The position numbers and the translations under genes were made by a program. Source: an uncultured Prevotellaceae bacterium (GTDB lineage: Bacteria > Bacteroidota > Bacteroidia > Bacteroidales > Bacteroidaceae). From it: DNA of 64,000 nucleotides. A model generated the notes under the pieces. That model searched no databases and was not told the DNA's origin. It saw nothing but the letters and a program-made list of their open reading frames with translations. The DNA is taken from the NCBI GenBank assembly GCA_947168045.1, contig CAMVKN010000001.1, forward strand, positions 124,001 to 188,000, read 5' to 3'. Positions 18,093 through 27,400 of this stretch are shown here, in pieces; within the stretch, counting starts at the first letter, position 1, and each line of letters begins with the position of its first letter.

Positions 18093-21000
18093 ATGAAGAA
18101 ACTGTTCTCACTATCCATCCTATTGCTGGTCATCATGGGCGTGTATGCCCAGTCGTTCTCGCCTGAGCGCACCGGTGGTGTCTACTATGCCTATCCCGTG
18201 GTGTCATCCCAGCGTATCGCCATCCCTGAAGGTTACACCCCATTCTACATCTCCCACTACGGGCGTCACGGCTCGCGTTGGCTGCCCTCTGAAGAGCGCT
18301 ACGAATGGGTATGGGCACAGTTCAGCGACGACAGCAACCTCACGGCTTTGGGCCGCAGCGCCAAGCGCCGTCTGAAGAAGGTGTGCCGCAACGCCCGCGG
18401 CAACGCCGGTGCGCTGACGCCCCTCGGCGCCCGCCAGCACCGCGGCATCGCCCGCCGCATGGCCCAGAACTACCCCGAGGTGTTCACCACAACCAACGCC
18501 GCCACGCCCCGCGCCCCCCGCGCCGCCACAGTGGTCGGCGGTTTCCCCGCCGACACGAGGGCCCTATCGAGCACCTCCCCGCGCTGCCGTGCCTCCATGC
18601 TGGCTTTCTGCGACGAGCTGCAGCGCCACGTCGGTCGCCATCATGCCATCACCACGCGTACCGATGCCGCCGACATGGCCTTCATCAACCATGAGTCAGC
18701 CGAGCTGAAGGCCCTGAGCGCACGCACGCAGCGCCGCCCCGCCGTCAACCCCGACCGTTTCATCCGTGCGCTGTTCAAGGACCCGTCGGCGGTGACTGAG
18801 CCGCTGAGGCTGCTCAGCGAGCTGCACACCATCGCCTCCGACATGCAGGACATCCCCCTCAACATCAGTCTCTGGGACCTCTTCACCCCCGAGGAGATGC
18901 AGGCCGTACACGATGCCAACAACGAGCGGATGACCATCTGCAACGGCGACACGCTCGTCAACGATGGCATTGCCGCCCGTTCCTCCGTCGCCCTCTGGCA
19001 CCACATCGTCAGCCAGGCCGACAGCATCATTGCCACGGGCGGTCGTGGTGCCACCCTCCGCTTTGGCCACGACACCGTCCTCTTCCGTCTGCTCACCCTC
19101 CTACAACTGCAGGCACCCAGCAAGGGCATGGAGGACATCGTGCCCATGGCCGCCAATCTGCAGATGGTGTTTCTGAGAGGTGAGGGGTGTGAGGTGAGAG
19201 GTGAGAAGGATATGAGAGGTGAGAGGAAAGAGGTGAGAGGTGAGAGGCAAGACTCAATCCTTGTTTGCTTCCTTCTCAACGAACAGCCATGTCCCCTGTC
19301 TATCCTCTCACCTCTCACCTCTCACCTCTCACCTCTCACAAATGCCCTCTCACCACTCACCTCCCCCCTCTACTCCTGGGCCGAGGTGAAGGCAGCGATG
19401 GCTCTTCGCATCCACCATCTGGAGCACCTACGTCAGCTCACGTCGCTGAACACCATGGTAGGCACGGCCACGGCCACCACCCACAGCGCCGGTCTCTTCG
19501 GCAAGGGTTCAGAAGAGAAGGGTCAGACGTTGCCTGCCGTGCTGGTGCCCAACGGCCAAACGTTCTGGACGCCACAGACGCAGTACACCGAGAAGAAGTG
19601 CGTGGCACCCTACTATTATCAGGACACCCTCTTCCAGGGCATCCGCGCCAGCCACTGGCTCGTCGGCGGCTGCACCCAGGACTACGGCTCGTTCACCATC
19701 ACGGCTCACAAAACCCAGCCCTCTCAGTCGTCCCAGTCCTCTCAGCACTCCCAGTCGCCCCAGCACTCCCAGCCGCCCCACCCCACCCCCTTCTCTCACG
19801 CTGAAGAGGTGTCGCACCCGCACTACTATGCCGTGCGTCTGCCTGAGGAGCAGCTGCTGCTGGAGCTGACCGGTCTGAGCCACAGCGCCATGCTGCGCAT
19901 CACGCCCGAGGCCGACGGCCCCATAGCCATCACCATCGCTTCGAACAGCGACGAGCAGGAGGGCAGTGTCGTTTACGACGGCCAGCGACGTGAGGTCTAC
20001 GGCAGCAACCCCGTGCACCGCATCTATCAGGGCTGGGGCGAGCCGGCCGGCTTCAGCGGCCACTTCGTGCTGACCTGTGCCGACAGCATCATGGCCACGG
20101 CCCAGCAGGACCAGCGGCTCACCCTCACCGTCGAGGGCCATCGTGGACAGCCCATCGTGCTGCGCATGGCCACATCGTTCACCGGTCGCGAGGGTGCCCG
20201 CCAGAACCTTGCGACAGAAGCCGCTGACCTCACCTTCGAACAGATGGAGCAGCGCTGCATCGACCGTTGGCTACAGCGTCTGCACACCATCGATGTCGAC
20301 GACCCAGACACCGCGCGCGTCAACCAGTTCTACGGCGCCCTCTACCGTTCCTCCTTCCTGCCTCGCGAGATGAGCGACGTGGATGGGAGCTATCCGAGGT
20401 TTGGCCCCCCCAGCCCCCCCCGGCCCCCCCTGGGGGGGGGGACCAGCCAGCCTATTAGCACCCACACCGCCGCCAGTTTCCCCCCCCAGGGGGGGACAGG
20501 AGGGGCCGGGGGGGCCGGGAGGGCCTTTGGCGACTTCTCCCTCTGGGACACCTACCGTGCCCTTCACCCACTGCTCTGCATCATCGCACCTGAGGAGAGC
20601 GGACAGATGATGCAGTCATTAGTGACCATGGCCGAAGAGGGTGGCTGGCTGCCCATCTTCCCCTGCTGGAACAGCTACACCGCCGCGATGATTGGCGACC
20701 ACGCCACCTCAGTGCTGGCCGATGCCGCCGTGAAGGGCATCAGGGGCTTCGACATGCAGAAGGCTTACCACTTCATGCGCCGCAATGCTTTCGAGACGCC
20801 CGCTTCCTTCGATGAATATGCCAACGGCATGGGCCGTCGCGCCCTGACCAGCTACCTCCGCTACGGCTACGTCCCCTTGGAGGACTCCGTCAAGGAGGCC
20901 TTCCACCAGCAGGAGCAGACCAGCCGCACCTTGGAGTACGCCTACGACGACTTCTGCGTGGCCCAGATGGCACAAAGACTACTGAACACGGGGACTACAG

Positions 21001-21698
21001 ACTTCGGACTAAAGACTACAGACTATAAGCTGAGTGTGGCCGATTTGCAGGAAGACTATAGGACGCTGATGCAACGCAGCCAGAACTGGCGCAACGTCAT
21101 CAACCCTGTGACGGGCTGGGCCGACGGCCGCCATGCCGACGGCTCGTGGCTGGGCTGTCAGGACCTGGTGCACCGACAGCCGTTCATCACCGAGGGGGCC
21201 GTGTGCCACTACACCTGGTATGTGCCCCACGACACTGACGGCCTCATCAGCGTCATGGGTGGCCGCGAGCGCTTCGTGGCACGCTTAGACTCGATGTTCA
21301 GCGAGGGGCGCTACTGGCACGGCAACGAGCCCTGTCACCAGGTGGCGTGGCTCTACAGCATGGCGGGACAGCCGCAGCGCACCCACAAGCAGGTGACGCA
21401 CATCCTGCAGACGGAGTATAACGACAGCCCGGGCGGCCTGAGCGGCAACGACGATGCCGGACAGATGTCGGCGTGGCAGGTCTTCGCCCACTTAGGCTTC
21501 TACCCTCTCTGCCCCGGCACGCCCGACTATGTCCTCGGCGGCGCGCAGTTCCGTCAGGTGACGCTCAACCTGCCGGGCAGCAAACCCTTCGTCATCCGCC
21601 GCTCGCCACAGGGCTACCGTCTGAACGGACAGCCCCTCACCGGCTACACCATCACCCACGCCGACCTGCTCAGCGGCGGCATGCTGGAACTGCCGTAG
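18093..21698 (+). CDS. Fusion protein: N-terminal histidine acid phosphatase + C-terminal GH92 alpha-mannosidase, secreted
   Basis: Signal MKKLFSLSILLLVIMGVYA; HYGRHGSRW (RHGxR) and FGHDTVL (HD) phosphatase motifs; GH92-type ASHWLVGGCTQDYGSF, DFSLWDTYRALHPL, ANGMGRRALTSYLRYGYVP, EYAYDDFCVAQMA, SGNDDAGQMSAWQVFAHLGFYPLCPG. Confidence 0.88.
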   Translation: MKKLFSLSILLLVIMGVYAQSFSPERTGGVYYAYPVVSSQRIAIPEGYTPFYISHYGRHGSRWLPSEERYEWVWAQFSDDSNLTALGRSAKRRLKKVCRNARGNAGALTPLGARQHRGIARRMAQNYPEVFTTTNAATPRAPRAATVVGGFPADTRALSSTSPRCRASMLAFCDELQRHVGRHHAITTRTDAADMAFINHESAELKALSARTQRRPAVNPDRFIRALFKDPSAVTEPLRLLSELHTIASDMQDIPLNISLWDLFTPEEMQAVHDANNERMTICNGDTLVNDGIAARSSVALWHHIVSQADSIIATGGRGATLRFGHDTVLFRLLTLLQLQAPSKGMEDIVPMAANLQMVFLRGEGCEVRGEKDMRGERKEVRGERQDSILVCFLLNEQPCPLSILSPLTSHLSPLTNALSPLTSPLYSWAEVKAAMALRIHHLEHLRQLTSLNTMVGTATATTHSAGLFGKGSEEKGQTLPAVLVPNGQTFWTPQTQYTEKKCVAPYYYQDTLFQGIRASHWLVGGCTQDYGSFTITAHKTQPSQSSQSSQHSQSPQHSQPPHPTPFSHAEEVSHPHYYAVRLPEEQLLLELTGLSHSAMLRITPEADGPIAITIASNSDEQEGSVVYDGQRREVYGSNPVHRIYQGWGEPAGFSGHFVLTCADSIMATAQQDQRLTLTVEGHRGQPIVLRMATSFTGREGARQNLATEAADLTFEQMEQRCIDRWLQRLHTIDVDDPDTARVNQFYGALYRSSFLPREMSDVDGSYPRFGPPSPPRPPLGGGTSQPISTHTAASFPPQGGTGGAGGAGRAFGDFSLWDTYRALHPLLCIIAPEESGQMMQSLVTMAEEGGWLPIFPCWNSYTAAMIGDHATSVLADAAVKGIRGFDMQKAYHFMRRNAFETPASFDEYANGMGRRALTSYLRYGYVPLEDSVKEAFHQQEQTSRTLEYAYDDFCVAQMAQRLLNTGTTDFGLKTTDYKLSVADLQEDYRTLMQRSQNWRNVINPVTGWADGRHADGSWLGCQDLVHRQPFITEGAVCHYTWYVPHDTDGLISVMGGRERFVARLDSMFSEGRYWHGNEPCHQVAWLYSMAGQPQRTHKQVTHILQTEYNDSPGGLSGNDDAGQMSAWQVFAHLGFYPLCPGTPDYVLGGAQFRQVTLNLPGSKPFVIRRSPQGYRLNGQPLTGYTITHADLLSGGMLELP
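19174..19368. repeat. Family A inverted repeat inside the phosphatase domain (left arm about 19174-19247, right arm about 19301-19368)
   Basis: GAGGTGAGA-type nonamers versus TCTCACCTC-type nonamers in inverted orientation. Confidence 0.9.
19717..19792. repeat. Family D nonamer array in HAP-GH92 (QPSQSSQSSQHSQSPQHSQPPHPT)
   Basis: 9-bp TCCCAGNNN units, read as SQx. Confidence 0.88.
20404..20530. repeat. Family C G/C-run inverted repeat in the GH92 domain, including a G10 tract
   Basis: GGCCCCCCCAGCCCCCCCCGGCCCCCCCTGGGGGGGGGG ... CCCCCCCCAGGGGGGGACAGGAGGGGCCGGGGGGGCC. Confidence 0.88.
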
Positions 21699-21716
21699 GA
21701 CGATTCGGGATGGCGT

Positions 21717-21756
21717 TTCGGGGGTACGGGGGTGCGGAGGTGCGGGGGTACGAGGG
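21717..21756. repeat. Octamer array GTRCGGRG, 4 units
   Basis: GTACGGGG GTGCGGAG GTGCGGGG GTACGAGG. Confidence 0.75.
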
Positions 21757-21783
21757 CAGCAGTCGCGACGCGCGTTTAGCGAA

Positions 21784-21846
21784 TCCGACCTGCTCGGATT
21801 TTTGTCCGACCAGGTCGGACTTTTTTCCGACCCGCTCGGACTCTTC
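21784..21846. repeat. 21-bp-period palindromic array, 3 units (TCCGACCnGsTCGGA + TTTTTk)
   Basis: TCCGACCTGCTCGGATTTTTG / TCCGACCAGGTCGGACTTTTT / TCCGACCCGCTCGGACTCTTC. Confidence 0.88.
21804..21826. terminator. Candidate intrinsic terminator downstream of HAP-GH92
   Basis: GTCCGACC-A-GGTCGGAC followed by T6. Confidence 0.6.
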
Positions 21847-22226
21847 GGACAAACGCCATGGCATTGGCCGTGTTCAACCGCAAAGCGGTCTTACGAAAAC
21901 AAAATAAAACCAGAAAAACAAAATAAAACCGGTTTTTGTTGGTTTTGTTTGTTTTCTTTTGTTTTTGGAGGACGCGAAGCGTACAAATGCTGTTGTTATG
22001 AATAATGTAGGTTAGCGCTGCGTTGAACAATGTAAGATAAATGTAAGATAAATGTAAGTTAATCTACACGTAACTACCTGTTAATCAGTAGCGAATGTTA
22101 GTATGTAAGATAATTCTCTGCGTTTAGCTGGTTTGCCTCAACAGGCTCAGGCGCATTGTGTGCATCGGCCTGCATCTTCTTGCAACTATTGAGCGTTCAA
22201 GCATAGTACATTTTTTTACATAAATA

Positions 22227-22257
22227 TTTGCTAATTCAAAATAAATCACTATCTTTG
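22227..22257 (+). promoter_or_regulatory. Bacteroidota promoter TTTG-N19-TATCTTTG
   Basis: Both boxes at canonical spacing upstream of the gene at 22293. Confidence 0.65.
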
Positions 22258-22292
22258 CAGCATCTATAGCCATTTTCTAAACTACAACCAAC

Positions 22293-24416
22293 ATGAAACA
22301 TCCACCCATCAAGAAAACAAGTCTTCTGTTAACCCTCCTGCTACTGCTGGCCATCGCCACACATGCCGAGGAGCGGTCGTTGCGTGTCACCACACAGCGG
22401 GCAGGCACGCTGGCCGCTGCCATCCGCACCCAGGGTGTTTCCTTCAGCGATGTCAGCCACCTCACCATTGCAGGTCCGCTGAACAGCGACGACATCTTTG
22501 TCATACGCGACTCGCTGACCGCCCTCGCCACCCTCGACATGAGCGAGGCCGCCATCGCCAAGCTGCCCAAGGAGGCCTTCCGGCGCTGTCCCTTCAGCAG
22601 CATCCTGCTGCCCACCACACTGCGCGACATGGGCAACAGCGCCTTCAGTAGCTGCGCCAACCTGGAGGAGCTGGTCATCCCCGAAGGCGTATTGCTGGCC
22701 GACAACCTGGTCTACAACTGTCCCGGACTGCACCGCATCGACCTGCCCTCGACACTCGTCTCAGCCAAGGAGCTGATGTTTGCCCTCAACTGGAGTGAGA
22801 CCGAGACCTACCGGTGCACCATCACCTGCCGTGCCTTCTTCCCTCCGAAGACCAGCACCTACCTCGTCAACGGCTACGGGCTGATGGACATACGGCTACA
22901 GGTGCCTGCGGTGAGTGCCGCCAACTATGCCGCGGCTTCCGGCTGGAAGAGCCTGCCGCTGCAGACCATCGACGACGTGCCGCAGCACTTGACGGTGCTG
23001 GGGAGGCAGACGCTGGACACCGACGGGCTGCCCGACGGCTACAAGCCCGACCTGAACCTGCTGCAGCACGGCAGCTATGGCGGCTACGGTGCCAACAACG
23101 CCTTCGGCCTGCTCACAGTCACGGGCAGCAAGGCGCTCAACATCGGGGCCTTCACCTCCTATACCGACCTGTTCAGCGACCGCTCCTACACCGGACGCTT
23201 TGGCGGCGAGCTCATCGCCCAGGCACCGATGACGGCCGAGAGCGTCACCCTCAGCCTCGACTTCCACGAAAACCGCTGGTGCTTCCTCTCCCTGCCCTTC
23301 GACGTGAAGCTGAGCGAGGTCGTCACCAGTCCCGACATCCACAACTGGGTGGTGCGCACCTACTCGGGCAGCAACCGTGCCGCCATGCTCGGCGAGCAGT
23401 GGATAGACGTGCCCTACAGCGGCACGTTGGAGGCCCGTCGCGGCTACGTCTGGATGGTGTCGAACAACCTGCATCCTGAGGACTACGAGCGCCAGGACCT
23501 GCGCGTCACCCTGACGGCGACCAGCAACACCCGGAACAACATGTTTGTCAGCGGCGACGTGAGCATCCCCTTAGCCGACCACCCCTCCACCTACGCGCAC
23601 AACGCCGGCTGGAACCTGGTGGGCAACCCCTACCCCTGCTACTACCGCATCGGGGCGCTGAAGCAGACAGCCCCCATCACCGTGCGGTCGGGCTATTACA
23701 GCTATGAGCAGTATGACACCTACTCGCCCGTTGACGATGCCAACCGCGAGCTGCACCCATACGAGGCCTTCTTCGTGCAGTCGCCGGCGGCGGGCAGCAC
23801 GCTGGTGTTCGGGGCCGAAGGGCGTGTCATGGCTGGCAGCAACGCCCGTAGCCTGATGCCTGCGGCTGCCGCCAACGAGGACCGCCAGCTCATTAACCTC
23901 ACCCTTACCACCGACGACAACCTGACCGACCGCACCCGCGTGGTGCTCAACGCTGCGGCGAAGGACGGCTATGAGTGTGAGCGCGACGCCGCGAAGTTCT
24001 TCAGCAGCAGCGAGCACATGCCACAGCTCTACACGCTCATCGGCCAGGAGCCTTGCGCCATCAACGAGCGGCCCGAGGCTGACGGCACCGTCGTCGTCGG
24101 CATCCGCACCGGCAGCGAGCAGCAGTGCGTCATCGCCCTCGACAACAAGTCAGCGCACCACGTGCTGTTAGAGGACCGCCACACGGGCATCCTCACCGAC
24201 CTCACGACCGACAGCTACACCTTCCTCTCACGCCAGGGCCGCGACGACCACCGCTTCCTGCTCCACGTAGGAGCCTCGGCGACAGGCATCAGCGACGGCA
24301 GCCTTCAGCCGACCACCGGCACACGGCGCCTTTACAACCTGCAAGGCCAGCCCGTCAGCGACAGCTACCGCGGGCCGGTGATACATGAAAACGGACGAAT
24401 AACCATCAAACACTAA
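22293..24416 (+). CDS. Secreted BspA-like leucine-rich-repeat surface protein
   Basis: Signal peptide; LRR_5-like pattern (LATLDMSEAAIAKLPKEAFRRCPFSSILLPTTLRDMGNSAFSSCANLEELVIPEG). Confidence 0.65.
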   Translation: MKHPPIKKTSLLLTLLLLLAIATHAEERSLRVTTQRAGTLAAAIRTQGVSFSDVSHLTIAGPLNSDDIFVIRDSLTALATLDMSEAAIAKLPKEAFRRCPFSSILLPTTLRDMGNSAFSSCANLEELVIPEGVLLADNLVYNCPGLHRIDLPSTLVSAKELMFALNWSETETYRCTITCRAFFPPKTSTYLVNGYGLMDIRLQVPAVSAANYAAASGWKSLPLQTIDDVPQHLTVLGRQTLDTDGLPDGYKPDLNLLQHGSYGGYGANNAFGLLTVTGSKALNIGAFTSYTDLFSDRSYTGRFGGELIAQAPMTAESVTLSLDFHENRWCFLSLPFDVKLSEVVTSPDIHNWVVRTYSGSNRAAMLGEQWIDVPYSGTLEARRGYVWMVSNNLHPEDYERQDLRVTLTATSNTRNNMFVSGDVSIPLADHPSTYAHNAGWNLVGNPYPCYYRIGALKQTAPITVRSGYYSYEQYDTYSPVDDANRELHPYEAFFVQSPAAGSTLVFGAEGRVMAGSNARSLMPAAAANEDRQLINLTLTTDDNLTDRTRVVLNAAAKDGYECERDAAKFFSSSEHMPQLYTLIGQEPCAINERPEADGTVVVGIRTGSEQQCVIALDNKSAHHVLLEDRHTGILTDLTTDSYTFLSRQGRDDHRFLLHVGASATGISDGSLQPTTGTRRLYNLQGQPVSDSYRGPVIHENGRITIKH

Positions 24417-24429
24417 GGAGGCCCCGACC

Positions 24430-27400
24430 ATGAAGCGTAGTATCTTATTCACACTGTATACAATATTATGTATATGTAGTGCGGCAGCCCAGTCGGGCTA
24501 CGGCACCGGCGGCGACTTCACGCCCGACAACCCCGCCATCCCCGGCGCCAACGGCCTCTACCTGGAGCAGCACACCGTGGTGCTCGACGGTCTACGCGTC
24601 GTCGACAACGACATCATCGGCGATGCCGTCTACTCGCTGTGGCACCGTTACTGCCAGGAGCACAACATCGCTGAGCGCGACGCCTATGTGCGCGAAGAGA
24701 AATACATGGAGGTGATGAGCCGCGTCTACAACGTCCTCATCTGCGGCGACCTCAGCGAGCAGGAATACGACGGCTTCGATGCCTCGCAGGTGGGTGTCTA
24801 CTTCCCCTCCATGACCACCCTCGACCTCAGCCGCACCTACGGCTGGCGAGGCTTCGGCGTAGGCTATGAGGAGGAAGGGGTGCAGCACCTGCAGACCATC
24901 ATCCTGCCCGACTGCGTGGAGGAGGTGACAACCCTGATGGCGCTGCACAGCCTCACCGACGTGTACTGCTACGCCGAGCTGCCCCCCGTCATGGAGCAGG
25001 AGTCGCAGTGGTACAAGGATGAGCTCTTCGCCGACGATGCCGAGGTGACCGTCCACGTGCCCAGCAGCAGCGTCAACCTCTACAAGGCTTCAGAGACATG
25101 GGGCAAGTACGCTATTGTCGGCTTTGAGGAGAACGTCAGCAAGATTGAAGTGAAGATGCCGCAGGGCGTCGACGTGGGACAGTATCGCAACATGTACCTC
25201 ACACTGGTCAATGAGCAGACACAGCTGCAGACGCGCTACATCGTCACCGACCGCCAGAGCTACTTCTTCCCCGGTCTGAAGAACGAAGGCGAGGTCACCT
25301 ACACCGTCGCCCTGGTCAACCGCTTCGGCACCGTGGTCAGCCAGCGGAGCGGCATCAAGGGTGCGCCGGGGGTCACCTTAGTGCAGCTGACCGACCCGCT
25401 GCCAGTGGTGACGGCGACGGTGGTGAACGCCGACAACAGGATGACGCTCACCTGGTACGACCGCTATGGCGACCGCATCACCTCGGCCACGACGCTGGCC
25501 GGTCTGGTGCCCGGCGACGTGGTGCAGTTCGACGTGAAATTAGGGCCGGTGCTGGGTGTCAGCTATGCGCCCCTGCCCCGCCAGACGGTCACCATCCCGC
25601 AGGATGCCGAGGGCGACTACGCCGTCACGCTGCCGTTGCAGCCCCGCACAAAGCATACATTCGTGGGCTTCGTGCGCGATGCCGACACCCGTCTGCCGCT
25701 GCACGAGATTACCGTCACCCACATACAGAACGAGGAGGGCATCAACTACAACCAGACGGCCTACTCCTACAGCGACGGCCGCTTCATCGTCAGCGCCTTC
25801 GACGGGCCGCTGACCATCACGCTGTCGTCGAAGGACTATCTGCGGCGCGACATGGAGCTGTTCGTCACCCCAACGATGCCAGCATCCAACCAGCTGGGCG
25901 ACGTTTACCTGCAGCGTGCCAACGGCAAGGTGGTGACGCTCAGCTTCACGCAGACCGAGGTGGGCATCGGACAGCCGGGCGGCACCTACAGCCTGCTGTC
26001 AGCCACCGACGACGTGCTGGTGAAGGTCTACAACGAGTCGAAAGGCGGTGCCGAGCTGCGCAACATCTCCGTGCAGTACCCGCAGGTGGTGGTGCTCAGC
26101 GGGGCCGATGACGGCGACCGCCTGCGCCTGGCGTTCAGCTCGGCCTCCGGTGCCTTCGATGACTTCTCGGCCACGGCCCAGCTCAACGGCGGCCGTGCCA
26201 CCGTCCAGGCTGACATCGTGAAGAAGGGTGGCTATCAGAGCACCTTCACCACCACGCAGAACGGTCGCGTGGCCGCCATCGTCTACGACAGCCAAGGGCG
26301 CTACGTGCGCCATGACCTGCACCAGCAGGCCACGCTCAGCGTCAGCGGACTGAGCGCCGGCGACTACACCCTCGTCACCATGGCCTACGACCCTGTGCTC
26401 AGCCAGCTCACCACCCTACAGGCGTTCAACGACGCTGGCCTGCAGCGCGACATCGACTACCTGCAGCGCGACTTCAGCGTCAGCCCCGGCGTGCTCACCG
26501 TCATCGAGCAGGGCGAGGTGCCCACGCTCCATGCCGAGCAGCTGAAAATCATACACCAGTCAACAACGTTCAGCGTCAACCAGAACACGGTCACGCTGGG
26601 CGACTACATCACCGTGAGGACGCGCGTGAAGCTGAAGAACGAGTTCGTGCAGAACAGCTGGAACTATGGCGACTTCCGCCTGCTCTTCGACATCCCGCAA
26701 GGCTGCAGCTACCTGAAAGGCTCGCTCATGCTCTACAACGAGACCGTCGACGCTGACTACGAAGACGGCCGGCTGATGGTCAGGAGCAGCAGCCTGGAGG
26801 AGGGACAGACCGTCGACGTGCGCTTCTGCCTGGTGTGCGAGAAGGAGGGCCCCAAGCAGGTGACGGGCATGGTGGGCTACACCAAGTACGACTGGACCAA
26901 CGGTGACACCCACTATGTCAGTCCCATCGGAGGAGCACCCTTCACGGTCATCCCCATGGAATACGAGATTGAGAAGCAGACCCTGGGCAACATCATTGCC
27001 ACGGGCAATGCACCCAAGGGGGCGACCGTCAGCCTCTACGACGACACGGCGCTGCTGGGGCAGACCACCGTCAGCGGCAAGACATGGAGCTTCAACGAAA
27101 CGCTGCCGCAGACGCACAACATGTCGCTGCACCCCATTCACATTGAGTGTGTCACGAAGGAGGGCAACGTCTACGACACACCCGTCACCAACGTCCTGGT
27201 GAACCGCGACTTGAACACCGTGAGCCGCGTCACCATGATTTATTCCAACCACATCAGCTACGAGACCTACAACCTGACGTGGGACTTCATCAACCCCGAC
27301 CCCAAGGAAGAACACTACATGTTTGAGCCCTGGTCACGACAGTTTACCTTCCTCATCGACTTCCTGCGCAACGACACCACCGAGGTGGACAACGTCAAGC

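Noticed and set aside
20404-20530. Assembly or sequencing error producing G/C runs
   Set aside because: Frame is kept through the element and similar elements recur at 50786 and 63895 with a shared internal sequence, so an artefact is unlikely, although exact run lengths should be verified.
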